The notes under the pieces: generated by a model
What the model was told of the DNA's origin: nothing
What the model saw: the letters and a program-made list of their open reading frames with translations, nothing else
Databases searched by the model: none
Position numbers and translations under genes: made by a program
Origin: Porphyridium purpureum
Lineage: Eukaryota; Rhodophyta; Bangiophyceae; Porphyridiales; Porphyridiaceae
DNA: 64,000 nucleotides
NCBI GenBank assembly: GCA_008690995.1
Contig: VRMN01000004.1
Location: 1,426,001 to 1,490,000, forward strand
Direction: 5' to 3'
In this document: piece after piece, positions 36,559-46,002 of the stretch
How the letters are laid out: the number at the start of each line of letters is the position of its first letter
Numbering within the stretch: position 1 is the first letter of the stretch

Positions 36559-36564
36559 TTTTTT
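36559..36564 (+). terminator. RNA polymerase III terminator (T6)
   Basis: Six consecutive T follow the trailer helix strand by one base, 11 nt after the 5' half ends. This is the standard eukaryotic Pol III stop signal. Confidence 0.8.
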
Positions 36565-37353
36565 GCCGAGGGCACACTCCCGTTGTCTTTTTTCGTTCTT
36601 GGGCTGAGTTCTGTGTTGAGGAGTCTTCCTCTGCGTTGGTCTTCGTCTCTGGCTGCTACCGCATCACTCTGACCTTCATAGCACTCACCTTTTTCAATTT
36701 CACCGCTCTCGTGCTCTCCGCAAGGTGGGCGACGAACGCTGCCGATCCTCTGCTGCCGTTTCACCAACATGTCCGGGATGCTGTGCGGTCGGCCACGTCG
36801 CACTATGGCTCCAGGGTATGAAAAGTGACGTCGGGCACCGTCATACGGTGAGAGTGCAGTAGCCTTCTGAGCGCTGAGAGCTTCAGCAAGCCCAGCTGCC
36901 GAGCCCGCCTTTAATTTTCATCTTTGAGCTGTGAAGGGAAGCACCTTTCTGGTCTTTTGCTCGTCTCGTCTTCCACTGCGCACCGCAACAGTTTTTTTTT
37001 CCTGCGCACAGGCCACCTCATTTCGCAAGACAACGCGAGCAAACTAGACCACGGAATCAGAACCTGTGCCAGTTACTGCGCCGGCTAGACCACATCCTTC
37101 GTTTACTCTCAGATACTGTGGACATTGGACCATTTTTTTCTTCGACGACGAACGGAAGCGGAGGTTGCGAACGGAAGCTGACAACGGTGGCGGAAAGCTG
37201 CCGGACACGAGATAAGCACGCCGCAGAGGCTAGGAAACGGACGGACAACGGACTCTGCGAAGCACGGCGCCTGTTGTGAGCGTTCAAAGAGGCGCCGGTT
37301 CCGCGCTGTGAGGAGTTCTCGCGCGTGCAGGCCACTGGCAAGGTTTGGGCCAC

Positions 37354-37638
37354 ATGAGCGACGGCGGAGAGCGCCGCCCGCCAAGCAAAGGCGCCGGCGA
37401 GAGCAGTGGCAGTGTGCCGCCGGGTAAGGCTGCGTTTTTTGAGGAGCAGAATGGTGATTCAGAAAACGCACATGAAGGCCGCGACCTGCATGATAACGTG
37501 GGCGGCGCGGTGCAACGAAACGGCGGCAGGACGATGAGTTTATTTGGGGAGGGACAAGACGTGCAGGTGCTCGTGGGCCTGGCGGTACTCGCTATGATAT
37601 TGGAGTACATCTACTCGCGCTTTCGGTGCGGTTGTTGA
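37354..37638 (+). CDS. Small tail-anchored membrane protein
   Basis: The protein has 94 residues from the ATG at 37354. The first two thirds are hydrophilic and rich in Gly, Ser and acidic residues; the C-terminus carries a single hydrophobic helix (VQVLVGLAVLAMILEYIYS) followed by a short basic-cysteine tail, RFRCGC. Size and topology resemble Sec61-beta, but the family's PGLKV motif before the helix is missing, so I do not assign it. The tail cysteines could be lipid-modified. Its reading frame is short and this raises some doubt that it is real. Confidence 0.55.
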   Translation: MSDGGERRPPSKGAGESSGSVPPGKAAFFEEQNGDSENAHEGRDLHDNVGGAVQRNGGRTMSLFGEGQDVQVLVGLAVLAMILEYIYSRFRCGC

Positions 37639-37813
37639 GGCATGTTAGCCTGCAAGTTTGGCACTTGCGTCGCGTTGCTTCGCGTTGTGGTTTGTCGCCG
37701 CTTGCTGAGGTCCAGTGTGCCCTCATGTCGAGTGTCAGTCATAATGTGGGTCACAAGACCTCTACAAAATGCTAGTTATACTGTTTGGAGAAGGTCTTTC
37801 TTGCTACTCCGTG

Positions 37814-39742
37814 CTATAATTCAATAATGTCATTCAGATTCACTTTGGCTCGCTTTGTCCGTGGCGGCCCCTCAGTCTCTTGCCCATCTGCATCCAAAGC
37901 ATGCTTTCTCGACTCCACGGTAGGTCCGCTCCACATTTCAAGACCAGCGTCGTCCTCCGATTTGCGCGCCGAGCTGCCCATATCCAACGTATTCGCCTCG
38001 ACGTGGGCGACGTTTTCCTTCATGCCTCCATCCAAAAGAAAGCCATCCGGAAATGCCCTGGCCTCCTTTTGGCTCACATCAGTAATGCACACCAGGCAGG
38101 AGCGGTTCAAAACCAAATCACTCACTTCCAAGATGCACCCGTTCGAAAAACCAAGTTCAACAAGTCCTTTTTTCAGGTTCGCATCGTACATCTCTTTTTC
38201 AACGTCATCCGCGCCATCGTCCGAGTCAAACAACAAGTCGTTCTTCAGAACCAAGGCGACCGTTTTAGCACAAAGCGCATTCTGTACGACGCGAGTCAGA
38301 AATTCACCGAGTGTGTAATCTGCCAACGGAATCTTCAGAGCCGCATAACCTCGCGAGCAGGTCACGCAAGTAAGATTCGGGGGCTTCGACACCTCATTAT
38401 TGATCAAAAATTGCCTGCCCACCGCCCCCGTCAAGTGACTCGTGACAAATGCCGCTCGGTGACTTTGGCCATACGCAATAGGGTCGCTCAGGATACGCAA
38501 GACTTGCAAGACGACCAAACCGGCCACAATGGCGTTCGTCGTGGCAACGGCATGAACTATATTTCCAGCAATGCCCTTTGCCTTGAATGGACTCACCAGC
38601 TCGACTCCGTACGCGGCCGCGCGCAAGTTGGCTGCCGCTGCAACAAACGCCATCGCCACGGCGTCATCCTTGTCAAAGGATAGTGTTCCGATTTTGTCCG
38701 CGCGATATCTCTTAATAAAGGCAATCACGTCAAGGAACACTCGCGCAGAGTACGCCGTAGACCAGCAATCCTGAACGCTCAAGTCTACACGTCTCGACAC
38801 GCTCTCCCTGGGTGCACTGGCATTGCTCCCACCAAACGAGACCTCTTCTTCTTTAGCAGCTAAACCTTTCACATCAAGTGCGGTTGGAGGTGCTCGCCTG
38901 GTCCATAGATCTTCCATAGAGATCTGAGTTTCAATATCTCTTTGAAACACAGACGCCGCAACGTGTAATGCATACGCCTGGGGTGATTCGTGGCGTGCGT
39001 GATTTCCTTCGTCGGAGCAGGATTCGTGGATCCCTTGGATGTCTGTCAAGACGTTTGATTCGTCCCGTGGTCCAAACAGTAAGCTGTACAGGTATTTGGC
39101 CCATACGATACAGTGCTCTGGTTTGTCTGGTGTCGACCGGATCGTGCACACGGCAAATGTTTTCGGTGGGACCTTTGGTTTGCAATCATAGCACTCTGTC
39201 TTGCCCGGAATGACGACATCGACCTGTCCCTTGTACCCAGTAGAGCCCGACTCCACAAGCGGCACGCCTGCAGCGACGCACATCCTATTCACGTGGCGTC
39301 TGGCGTCCGCATTGTCCAGCGCATTGCATACTACGGTGAATGAGCGATAGAATGACACGTCAAAGCGCGGATCAGTGACATTGGACACGACGCCTTTCAC
39401 TTGGCACGTGCCTGGGCGCATGCTTTGCACCTGCTCCGCAGCCACAATGGACTTGGGCTGTCCGACATGTCGCCGTCGAAAAAGAAACTGTCGGTTGAGA
39501 TTCGACACATCAATCCCGTCCATGTCGACCACCTCCACGCACGTAAAGCCTGTCTGCACCAGATCTTTGAGCAGCTCACACCCGACTCCGCCAGCCCCGA
39601 CCACAAGCAGGCGCGCTGCTTGAACGCGGGGCACCATCTCGGCTCCATAAATGACTGCGAGCGATTTATAACTCTCGGCCAGGGCGCGGGCGCTCGCGCG
39701 ATGCGCACTTGCGAGCGCATCGCGTGCCTGATCTTCTGCCAT
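37814..39742 (-). CDS. UBA2: SUMO-activating enzyme E1 subunit 2 (UBA2/SAE2)
   Basis: This 642-residue protein is the catalytic subunit of the SUMO E1, which with SAE1 adenylates SUMO and carries it as a thioester. The adenylation domain begins ARLLVVGAGGVGCELLKDLV and continues with DMDGIDVSNLNRQFLFRR. The zinc-binding cysteines are in CYDCKPK and CVTCSRG, and the catalytic cysteine is in KTFAVCTIRSTPDKPEHC. A ubiquitin-fold domain for E2 recruitment follows, and the C-terminus is a nuclear localisation signal (PPRTKRAKVNLNDI). Length and order match the family. Start is the ATG at 39742. It shares a 158-bp divergent spacer with the phosphatase gene. Confidence 0.97.
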   Translation of the reverse strand: MAEDQARDALASAHRASARALAESYKSLAVIYGAEMVPRVQAARLLVVGAGGVGCELLKDLVQTGFTCVEVVDMDGIDVSNLNRQFLFRRRHVGQPKSIVAAEQVQSMRPGTCQVKGVVSNVTDPRFDVSFYRSFTVVCNALDNADARRHVNRMCVAAGVPLVESGSTGYKGQVDVVIPGKTECYDCKPKVPPKTFAVCTIRSTPDKPEHCIVWAKYLYSLLFGPRDESNVLTDIQGIHESCSDEGNHARHESPQAYALHVAASVFQRDIETQISMEDLWTRRAPPTALDVKGLAAKEEEVSFGGSNASAPRESVSRRVDLSVQDCWSTAYSARVFLDVIAFIKRYRADKIGTLSFDKDDAVAMAFVAAAANLRAAAYGVELVSPFKAKGIAGNIVHAVATTNAIVAGLVVLQVLRILSDPIAYGQSHRAAFVTSHLTGAVGRQFLINNEVSKPPNLTCVTCSRGYAALKIPLADYTLGEFLTRVVQNALCAKTVALVLKNDLLFDSDDGADDVEKEMYDANLKKGLVELGFSNGCILEVSDLVLNRSCLVCITDVSQKEARAFPDGFLLDGGMKENVAHVEANTLDMGSSARKSEDDAGLEMWSGPTVESRKHALDADGQETEGPPRTKRAKVNLNDIIEL

Positions 39743-39900
39743 CTGAGTTGCTCGAAGAGGACAGAGTCCCGAACACTTTTATCGCGCTCTCAGTGGATCT
39801 GCCAAGGGGCCGGTAGAACAAAAGCCTAGCGCCAAGAATTTCCAGAGGTGAGGTCTAGTGAGGAACGGTGATGCGGTGGATAAAGAGGATTTTGTAGGCA

Positions 39901-40422
39901 ATGGACGCGACAGGGAATGAGCAAGGCGGGCTGCTGATCCCGCCAATCAACTTTGGGATGGTCGAGGAAAACCTGTACCGCAGCGGGATGCCGAACGAGC
40001 TCAACTTTCCGTTCCTCGAGCGCCTGAATCTACGCAAAATCATATACCTTGCGCCGGAAGATTTGACGCAGCAGTTTCTCAACTTTGTCGACGACCAAGG
40101 CATCGAGCTGTTGCCCTTGTCGTGGGAGGGCAACAAGTCACCATGGAAGCCTGTCTCTGAAGAGGTCGTACTCACTGCGTTGGACTACATTCTCGACGCG
40201 AATAGCAACTATCCACTTTACATCATGTGCAATCTTGGACGACACCGCACGGGCACCATCGTGGGTTGCTTGAGAAAGCTGCAGCGATGGAACTTGACTG
40301 CCGTGTTCGAGGAGTATCGTCGCTTCGCCGGTCCGAAGGTGCGGCTGCTGAATGAGCAGTTCATTGAATTGTTTGACACCGACCTTGTGCGCGTTCCGCA
40401 AAATCCTCCTGAGTGGTTATGA
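39901..40422 (+). CDS. Atypical dual-specificity phosphatase, PFA-DSP/SIW14 type
   Basis: This 173-residue protein matches the plant and fungal atypical phosphatase family, several members of which hydrolyse inositol pyrophosphates. Family hallmarks are the opening PPINFGMVEENLYRSGMPNE, the helix FPFLERLNLRKIIYLAPED, and the P-loop CNLGRHRTG with catalytic Cys and Arg five residues apart. The residue before the Cys is Met rather than the usual His, as in some Oca-type members, so activity is likely but not certain. The C-terminal EYRRFAGPKVRLLNEQFIEL is typical. It is small, soluble and cytosolic. Confidence 0.92.
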   Translation: MDATGNEQGGLLIPPINFGMVEENLYRSGMPNELNFPFLERLNLRKIIYLAPEDLTQQFLNFVDDQGIELLPLSWEGNKSPWKPVSEEVVLTALDYILDANSNYPLYIMCNLGRHRTGTIVGCLRKLQRWNLTAVFEEYRRFAGPKVRLLNEQFIELFDTDLVRVPQNPPEWL

Positions 40423-40468
40423 AGAAGCAAGCGTTCTCATGGCAGAGATCCGGCAGCTTTGGCTATGC

Positions 40469-42199
40469 TTACTTCTTCAGAAGCAGGCAGCGTGGATGGT
40501 CCGCGACATAGGTCGCCACGTCCGATGGAGCAGAGCCAAGCAATACAGATATTTCGTCGAGATGCAGTCTACCCGTCAACAAGGATGTGTCAATGCTTGC
40601 ACCTTGCAAGGGCAGTGCCGAGCTGGACGAGTTCGTGCTTATTCGACCGACTTCCTTGTCGTCGCCTGACGCATCGGTCGAATACCCGCCGATCGAGCTT
40701 GCTGGTCCACCTGCCATGTCCTGCGGGACGGCGTTGAATCCCGGAAAGGGAAGGCCCCGCAGGCCCTCGTCACGATCCGTTACCCCCATTACCGTAGCAG
40801 GTGGAGTGGCGGTCATCGTTGCAGCCGCCGTGCGTGCACCATTCGGACTGTGTGAGATGTGCAGTCGGTACGGGCTTTCTACAGATGAATTTCGTTTTCT
40901 ATGCGGAATTGATTTTGCGTAGGAATCGAACCCGTCCGGGCAGACATACAAAGGGTAGTCGTGTATTCTGCGGATCAGCTTGAGCGTAATCCCGAAAGCA
41001 ATCCATCTCCTGGGATCGAATGCAGTCGGAAGTGAATCTCTCACTTTCGGGCTCGACAGCAAATCTGCCACACTCTTGCCGTTTTCCAGCAAGGTGTATA
41101 GTAAAAGCAAACTCAGCTGGTCGGTGTTGGCATATTCGGCAGAGTGAGCTTGGGCCGCGCTGATCTCAGGATCCGAAAGCAGATACGGCGTGGTACCGGT
41201 AGAGAACCGAAAACACCGGTCGCGCAGATCCGAATCTGTCAAAGTGCGCACAAGCATCTCGGTAGGCACGTATTCGTTCTTATACTGGAACAAATCGATG
41301 AGCACGACGACCCCGTCCAACATGCACAGCTCGTGAATTGCCCGCTGGACGATTTGGACGTCCACGTTGGCAACTTCCGCGAGACGCTCAATGTGTCGAA
41401 TTCCATCGATCAGTGGCAGAATCACGCTCAGAGCAAGGTCCGGTTCATGCCATACATTCGGCGTCACGAAATCTAGAAGGCTCCGAAGTGGTAAGGGCAC
41501 CGCGGACCGTGGCACGTCCTGCCAACGCGGGCGCGCTTTGCGGTTGGGCGCGGTTCTGCTTAGCGGCGCTTGCCCGATGTTCGTCGCAGTGGCCTGGTGC
41601 GCGAGCTCCTCGAACACATTATTTTGTGTGTGGCTCTGATTCTCGGCGCCTCGCTGGACGAAAGACGCTAGGAATGGCTGCTGGAACCCATAGCGTTGAC
41701 CTTCAATGCTCAGGAAAAGTTGGTTCGCGGCATCAAGCCGCACAATACACATGTTGTCGGCCTGGATGCCGCTCAAGACATTTGTGCAGAGATTTTGTAG
41801 CTGCTGCTTTCTGGCCGTATCTGAAACGAAGCGGCATTCGATCTCCATTTTCCTGAGCACAAACGACATTTTGCGGACGGCGCTCTGAAAGGCGACGAGG
41901 TGGTTCGAATGGACGGAAAGAGCTTGTGAGTACCCAGACAGCACAAAGCAGGTATTAAATATGAGTCGATTGCGGCGGTATATTTTATCGTCGACGCACG
42001 CGGCCACGCTGAGAAAGACGCGCGCAAATGCGTCGACCGAGAGCACTGTGCCAAACAGCTCTGGCGCGGGCACAAGCAGCGGAGACAGCGCGCCCACTGT
42101 GGCCGCGTCCACCGCGCCTCTCGGCGCCTGACAAGAAATCACGAGCCCGGCGTCATTGTCGAACTCCGAGATCAACACCGCCTCCAATGCCACTGCCAT
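40469..42199 (-). CDS. NPRL2: GATOR1 subunit NPRL2 (nitrogen permease regulator 2)
   Basis: This 576-residue protein is the GTPase-activating subunit of GATOR1, which turns off TORC1 when amino acids are scarce by acting on Rag GTPases. The longin-like N-terminal domain is followed by YRRNRLIFNTCFVLSGYSQA, in which Arg-76 aligns with the catalytic arginine finger of human NPRL2 (Arg-78 in YSRNALLFN). Further matches are LDAANQLFLSI, the DLALSVILPLIDGIRHIERL segment, and IHELCMLDGVVVLIDLFQYK. A Ser/Thr-rich insert of about 90 residues near the C-terminus is extra compared with human. Start is the ATG at 42199; a TTG precedes it. Confidence 0.92.
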   Translation of the reverse strand: MAVALEAVLISEFDNDAGLVISCQAPRGAVDAATVGALSPLLVPAPELFGTVLSVDAFARVFLSVAACVDDKIYRRNRLIFNTCFVLSGYSQALSVHSNHLVAFQSAVRKMSFVLRKMEIECRFVSDTARKQQLQNLCTNVLSGIQADNMCIVRLDAANQLFLSIEGQRYGFQQPFLASFVQRGAENQSHTQNNVFEELAHQATATNIGQAPLSRTAPNRKARPRWQDVPRSAVPLPLRSLLDFVTPNVWHEPDLALSVILPLIDGIRHIERLAEVANVDVQIVQRAIHELCMLDGVVVLIDLFQYKNEYVPTEMLVRTLTDSDLRDRCFRFSTGTTPYLLSDPEISAAQAHSAEYANTDQLSLLLLYTLLENGKSVADLLSSPKVRDSLPTAFDPRRWIAFGITLKLIRRIHDYPLYVCPDGFDSYAKSIPHRKRNSSVESPYRLHISHSPNGARTAAATMTATPPATVMGVTDRDEGLRGLPFPGFNAVPQDMAGGPASSIGGYSTDASGDDKEVGRISTNSSSSALPLQGASIDTSLLTGRLHLDEISVLLGSAPSDVATYVADHPRCLLLKK

Positions 42200-42651
42200 C
42201 AATCACACCCAATCCACCCTGGTTCCTCCTCTTCCCCCCTAGTTCCGCCTCCCACTCCACAAGCGATCGCGCCTTGACCTGTGTCCAGTCGCGGTACAGT
42301 CCATTCCATGAATAGTGTACAGTTGCATGTACAGCGCGGGAGAAAAGAAAATCGGCAGGAGGTTCAGTGCTGGAGACATGAGGAGCCAGAGCGGGGTGTG
42401 GCGGCATGGCGGTGGATGGAACGCTCGTGGCTGTGAGGGAGGCGCGATCAGACGGGTATAAGTCACAGCACAGCTCGCGCGAATTGGTGGCGGCCCGGCG
42501 CGATCTGGTGGCTGCGGAGAAGAACGTGTCTGAGTGAGTGGTAGATAAGTCAGATCGGACGATCGGGGGGTCAGAGGTTCTGGACACACCGATAAGGAAA
42601 GCAGCTTGCGGTGACTTGTGACTGGACAGCAAGAGCTGCAAAACAGGGAAA
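42200..42651. other. Divergent promoter region NPRL2 / GST
   Basis: No gene is seen in these 452 bp. Two motif copies (42293-42300 and 42316-42323) and a TGTACA (42328-42333) cluster within 41 bp, near the NPRL2 side. Confidence 0.6.
42293..42323 (+). promoter_or_regulatory. Paired GGTACAGT and TGTACAGT motifs
   Basis: GGTACAGT at 42293-42300 and TGTACAGT at 42316-42323 are 23 bp apart, followed by TGTACA at 42328. They lie 94-124 bp upstream of the NPRL2 ATG and 330-360 bp upstream of GST. Confidence 0.4.
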
Positions 42652-43275
42652 ATGGCGCCCAGGACGTACAAGCTGTCATACTTGCCCTTCAAGGGACGCG
42701 CTGAGTCCGTGAGGATCGCGTTTTTCGTCGCTGGTATCGAGTTTGAAGACGAGCGCATCCCGCTCACTGAGTTTGGGGAGCGCAAGAAGGATCTGCCCTT
42801 GGGGCAGTTGCCAGTATTGACGATTGATGGGTCGATCGTGATCACGCAGCAGGTCGCTATACTCGAGTATGTTGGAGCACAGGGCGGGCTCGTGCCGACG
42901 GATCACCTCATCAAGGCCTACAACGACGAGATCATCAACTTGCTTGAAGACCTGACGTACAGGACTTCGGCGACCATCCAGATGCCCGAGGAAAAGAAGA
43001 AGGAAGCGCGTGCGATCCTCAACAACCACACCATTCCAAAGTATGCAAAGGCATTGGACGGAATACTCGCCACGCACGACAAAAAGCATGCGGTGCGCGC
43101 CCAGTTGTCGACGTCTGACATTTTGATCAACCGCGTGGTCGAGCAGTTGGAGTCTGGCATGCTCGACGGAATCTCCAAGGATATTCTCAAGCCGTACGCG
43201 CATATTCAGCGCGTTCAGAAGGCCTTCCTGGAGAATGAGAAGATCAAGCAGTATTTTGCAAAGGTCGCGAAATAA
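42652..43275 (+). CDS. Glutathione S-transferase, sigma-like class
   Basis: This 207-residue cytosolic protein has the two-domain GST layout. The N-terminal thioredoxin fold begins YKLSYLPFKGRAESVRIAFF, with the active-site tyrosine in the first strand, and has the glutathione-binding GQLPVLTIDGSIVITQQVAI. The all-helical C-terminal domain follows from residue 90. Sigma-class enzymes include prostaglandin D synthases and general detoxifying GSTs; substrate cannot be told. The stop codon overlaps an AATAAA, a possible poly(A) signal, and the next gene starts 60 bp later. Confidence 0.93.
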   Translation: MAPRTYKLSYLPFKGRAESVRIAFFVAGIEFEDERIPLTEFGERKKDLPLGQLPVLTIDGSIVITQQVAILEYVGAQGGLVPTDHLIKAYNDEIINLLEDLTYRTSATIQMPEEKKKEARAILNNHTIPKYAKALDGILATHDKKHAVRAQLSTSDILINRVVEQLESGMLDGISKDILKPYAHIQRVQKAFLENEKIKQYFAKVAK

Positions 43276-43334
43276 ATATCAGTCTGTATTAGTCGTTTCG
43301 TAAAGTCAGTGTTCTAGTTGTCGCCTCTTTCGCA

Positions 43335-43820
43335 ATGGCCTTTGCGGTCGGCATTCATGCAGGACTTTGCACCCAGCCGGTCTTGGGGCGCGCACCCGCT
43401 GCGTGCGCGGTGCACGCGCTCCGACAGAGAAACGCTCGAGCAAGTCGCGTAGCAGGGAGGGCAACGAAGCGGCCGCAGGATGGCGAGTCGCCGTCGATTG
43501 AAGACACTTTGGCCGAAGATTTGGCACGGCTGAAAGCAAAACGTGCACGGGAGAAGCAGCAGCAAGGCGCAGCATCAGACCAGGACGAATCAGAGTCAGC
43601 CAGGGCGAGAGCGGCGTCGTTTGTGCAAACCGTGCTGGTTGCAGACTTTTTCGTTGTGCTCGGCTTTTTGGCATGGCTTGCTGTGGCTGTCGTGAAAAAC
43701 GACGACGATCTCTACTCACAGTGGTACGCCCTTTGGACGCCACTGATTCAGCCCGCTCTGGGCGTACTGATGCTCGGTACCATCGTGTCAGGTGTGCTTG
43801 GCATGGGCAAGAAAGCTTAG
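43335..43820 (+). CDS. Plastid-type membrane protein, unknown
   Basis: This 161-residue protein starts with MAFAVGIHAG, and its first 45 residues are rich in Ala and Arg, like a red-algal plastid transit peptide with an early Phe. A short charged helix follows (LAEDLARLKAKRAREKQQQ), then two hydrophobic segments, TVLVADFFVVLGFLAWLAVA and PLIQPALGVLMLGTIVSGVL, separated by a loop with acidic and aromatic residues. It probably sits in the thylakoid or envelope membrane. I do not recognise a named family. It lies close downstream of the GST gene on the same strand and convergent with the P450 gene. Confidence 0.75.
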   Translation: MAFAVGIHAGLCTQPVLGRAPAACAVHALRQRNARASRVAGRATKRPQDGESPSIEDTLAEDLARLKAKRAREKQQQGAASDQDESESARARAASFVQTVLVADFFVVLGFLAWLAVAVVKNDDDLYSQWYALWTPLIQPALGVLMLGTIVSGVLGMGKKA

Positions 43821-43943
43821 ATATGGAGTACGGTCGACGGAGTTGAACGAGAGAGAAAAAAGGAGATCCCCGATTTAGTAGCACATCTTCGACCGGATAT
43901 GTAAAAAACACAGCGCTAAGCGTGACAAAACCGCTCCCCGCGC

Positions 43944-45461
43944 TTACGCTTTGCTACTTTTCCTAAACACGCGGACGGGAAGGTAAGTCTGTGCGCCCTT
44001 ATGCTGCTGGAGCTTGGACTGACGCCGAAGTCGAGGTCGCATGGTCAAGGAGTGAAACTCCATAATATCTTCCGGCGGACACGCCAGCTTGAAGTCGTAC
44101 CTCGCGAAAAGCACGGCCAGCACGACCAACGCCTCATGCGTGGCAAAGATCTGCCCAATGCAGTTCCGTGGACCGCTAGAAAACGCCTGCAGTGCATACG
44201 GGTGGCGACCGAGCGAATTTTCTCGCGTCCATCTCAAAGGGTCGAATGCCTCTGGCTTGTACCAATACCTCTCATTCTGATGGATCAAGTACGGCGGAAT
44301 TAGCACTTCAGTGCCCTTCCTCAGCTTTGTTTTGGTGCCTGGTAGCTCGACATCGTCAGTGATCACCCGGTATGTTCCTGTCGCTGTGACTGGCCGCTTA
44401 CGCAAGGTCTCCTTCCATACCATGTTAAGGTAGTCCAGCTGGCGAACCTGGTCAAAGCTCGGCCACGGAAAGCCGTTTTCGCCCTCCTTCAGAACGACTG
44501 TTTCGCACACTTCCTTTTGAATCTGATGCATGATGTCTTGTCGTTGCACAACCTCGTACATGAGCCAGGCCAGCGTATGCGATGTGGTGTCGTGCCCAGC
44601 AAAGAGGAATGTCGAAACCTCGCTCGCGACGTAGTTGTTGTCCATGCCTGGGACCGATAGAAAGATGTCCAGCAAATCGACGGGACGCTCATCACGCGCA
44701 AGCTCACTTTCACTCCTGCGCGCGCGAATCATGTCTAGCACAAACTCGTGTACTTTGTGTGCGGTCTCAAAAAGCGCCGGAGCGGCAAGCTTGCCAAGCC
44801 ACCACGTGTAGCGCGCGTGCACCAAATACTTTGCCGAATGGCGCAGCGCCGCGTCGACAAGACTAGGCAACTCATCCTCACGATTCAAAAAGTCCGTGTT
44901 ACTGCCAAAGGCGCTGCGGCAAATCACGTTGAGCGTAAACTTTGTGATCTCAGCGTCAAAGTCAAGCACAGATCCTTCATCCGCGGCCCTGTCCAAGATC
45001 TGCACAAAGGAGGCCATGGTAGCCTCAATGTGCAGATGCAAGTCCTTCATAAAATCCTGATTAAATCGCGCAGCAATCGCGCGCCTTTGTGCCTTGTGTC
45101 GATTGTTGTCAATTAGCAGCAACCCGTCACCCAGAAATGGCGACAAGCCAGATACAAAGCCGTCGGACTTGGGGAAGTTCATCTCTGCGGTCACAAAGCG
45201 CACGTCGTCTGCGTTGCTCAGCACAATCACTCGCGTTTGCAGCAACCAGACCTGAAAAACCTCTCCATACTCACGCTGCCGCGCAAGCAGCCAAGCCGGA
45301 AAGCCTCCCTTTGGAACATACTTCACATTTCCGTACAAGTAAGAGTCTGGCGCCGGGCCGGGAAAGTTGCGGAACACAATTTTCGGCAGCACAAACACCA
45401 ATAATACCAGCATGCCGACGACCAATGCCGCCAGTCCCAAGATCTCTGTGTACACATTCAT
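43944..45461 (-). CDS. Cytochrome P450 monooxygenase
   Basis: This 505-residue protein is a microsomal-type P450. An N-terminal membrane anchor (LGLAALVVGMLVLLVFVLP) is followed by the proline hinge FPGPAP. The I-helix oxygen-binding motif is AGHDTTSH, the K-helix ExxR is in WKETLRKRP, the PERF-like region is FDPLRW, and the heme-cysteine motif is FSSGPRNCIGQ. The overall pattern resembles the CYP4/CYP86-related clan that hydroxylates fatty acids and lipids, but this is a loose comparison and the substrate is unknown. Start is the ATG at 45461. It diverges from the HECT ligase gene. Confidence 0.95.
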   Translation of the reverse strand: MNVYTEILGLAALVVGMLVLLVFVLPKIVFRNFPGPAPDSYLYGNVKYVPKGGFPAWLLARQREYGEVFQVWLLQTRVIVLSNADDVRFVTAEMNFPKSDGFVSGLSPFLGDGLLLIDNNRHKAQRRAIAARFNQDFMKDLHLHIEATMASFVQILDRAADEGSVLDFDAEITKFTLNVICRSAFGSNTDFLNREDELPSLVDAALRHSAKYLVHARYTWWLGKLAAPALFETAHKVHEFVLDMIRARRSESELARDERPVDLLDIFLSVPGMDNNYVASEVSTFLFAGHDTTSHTLAWLMYEVVQRQDIMHQIQKEVCETVVLKEGENGFPWPSFDQVRQLDYLNMVWKETLRKRPVTATGTYRVITDDVELPGTKTKLRKGTEVLIPPYLIHQNERYWYKPEAFDPLRWTRENSLGRHPYALQAFSSGPRNCIGQIFATHEALVVLAVLFARYDFKLACPPEDIMEFHSLTMRPRLRRQSKLQQHKGAQTYLPVRVFRKSSKA

Positions 45462-46002
45462 GGCGGCTCGTCTGATTCTTCCACAATCTGCGTCTCACGT
45501 CAGTTCTCTGTTGTCTGTCGTCTGTCGTCTCCCGCAGCGTGGCTGCGTCTCGCTTTCCAGTCACAAGCACAGCGGTCGTTCTCACGCCAAGTTATCAATC
45601 GGTTTCAAAACTTTCGCCGATAACAACAGTCTCTGAGTAAATGGGGTTGTTCTTACAGGAATGAAAAGATGAACCGAATGAACCGAGAAGCGCGGTCGAT
45701 GGGAAGCGGCTACACGAGGAGTCGAGAGGGCGAGAGTGCGACTGAGGGAACGGGGGGGAAACGGGGAGAGCGAGGAAGCGTGGTGGTGGCAAGTGTATGG
45801 GAGCGTGGTTGGTGGCGGCTGCACAGACTCTTGGCTTCTCCGTGTGCACGTGCTTGCGCGTGCGTAAGCTTGGGTTCGGACTCTGAGCGAGGACACCGCA
45901 GGTTCTGGGGAGCCTTTGTTTTTGGGCTTCGTCGTGCTCGTTTGTTTGGCCTGGACTGGAGACTGGGCCTGTTTGTCGGGGTTTCTGCGTGGCAGGGAAG
46001 AT
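45462..46002. other. Divergent spacer P450 / HECT ligase
   Basis: These 541 bp carry no supported gene. The frame that leads into the HECT gene is open upstream of its ATG but starts with a TTG and has no similarity. No GTACAGT motif is seen here. Confidence 0.5.

Larger units (their letters stand above)
36140..37353. other. Spacer containing the permuted tRNA gene
   Basis: Besides the tRNA at 36442-36548 and its flanks, no further gene is recognised in these 1.2 kb. A T9 run lies near 36990. The stretch 36565-37353 has no supported open frame and no RNA family that I can name. Confidence 0.5.

Noticed and set aside
40918-40936. B-box-like GGGTTCGATTCC on the minus strand
   Set aside because: It lies inside the NPRL2 coding region and cannot form a T stem.
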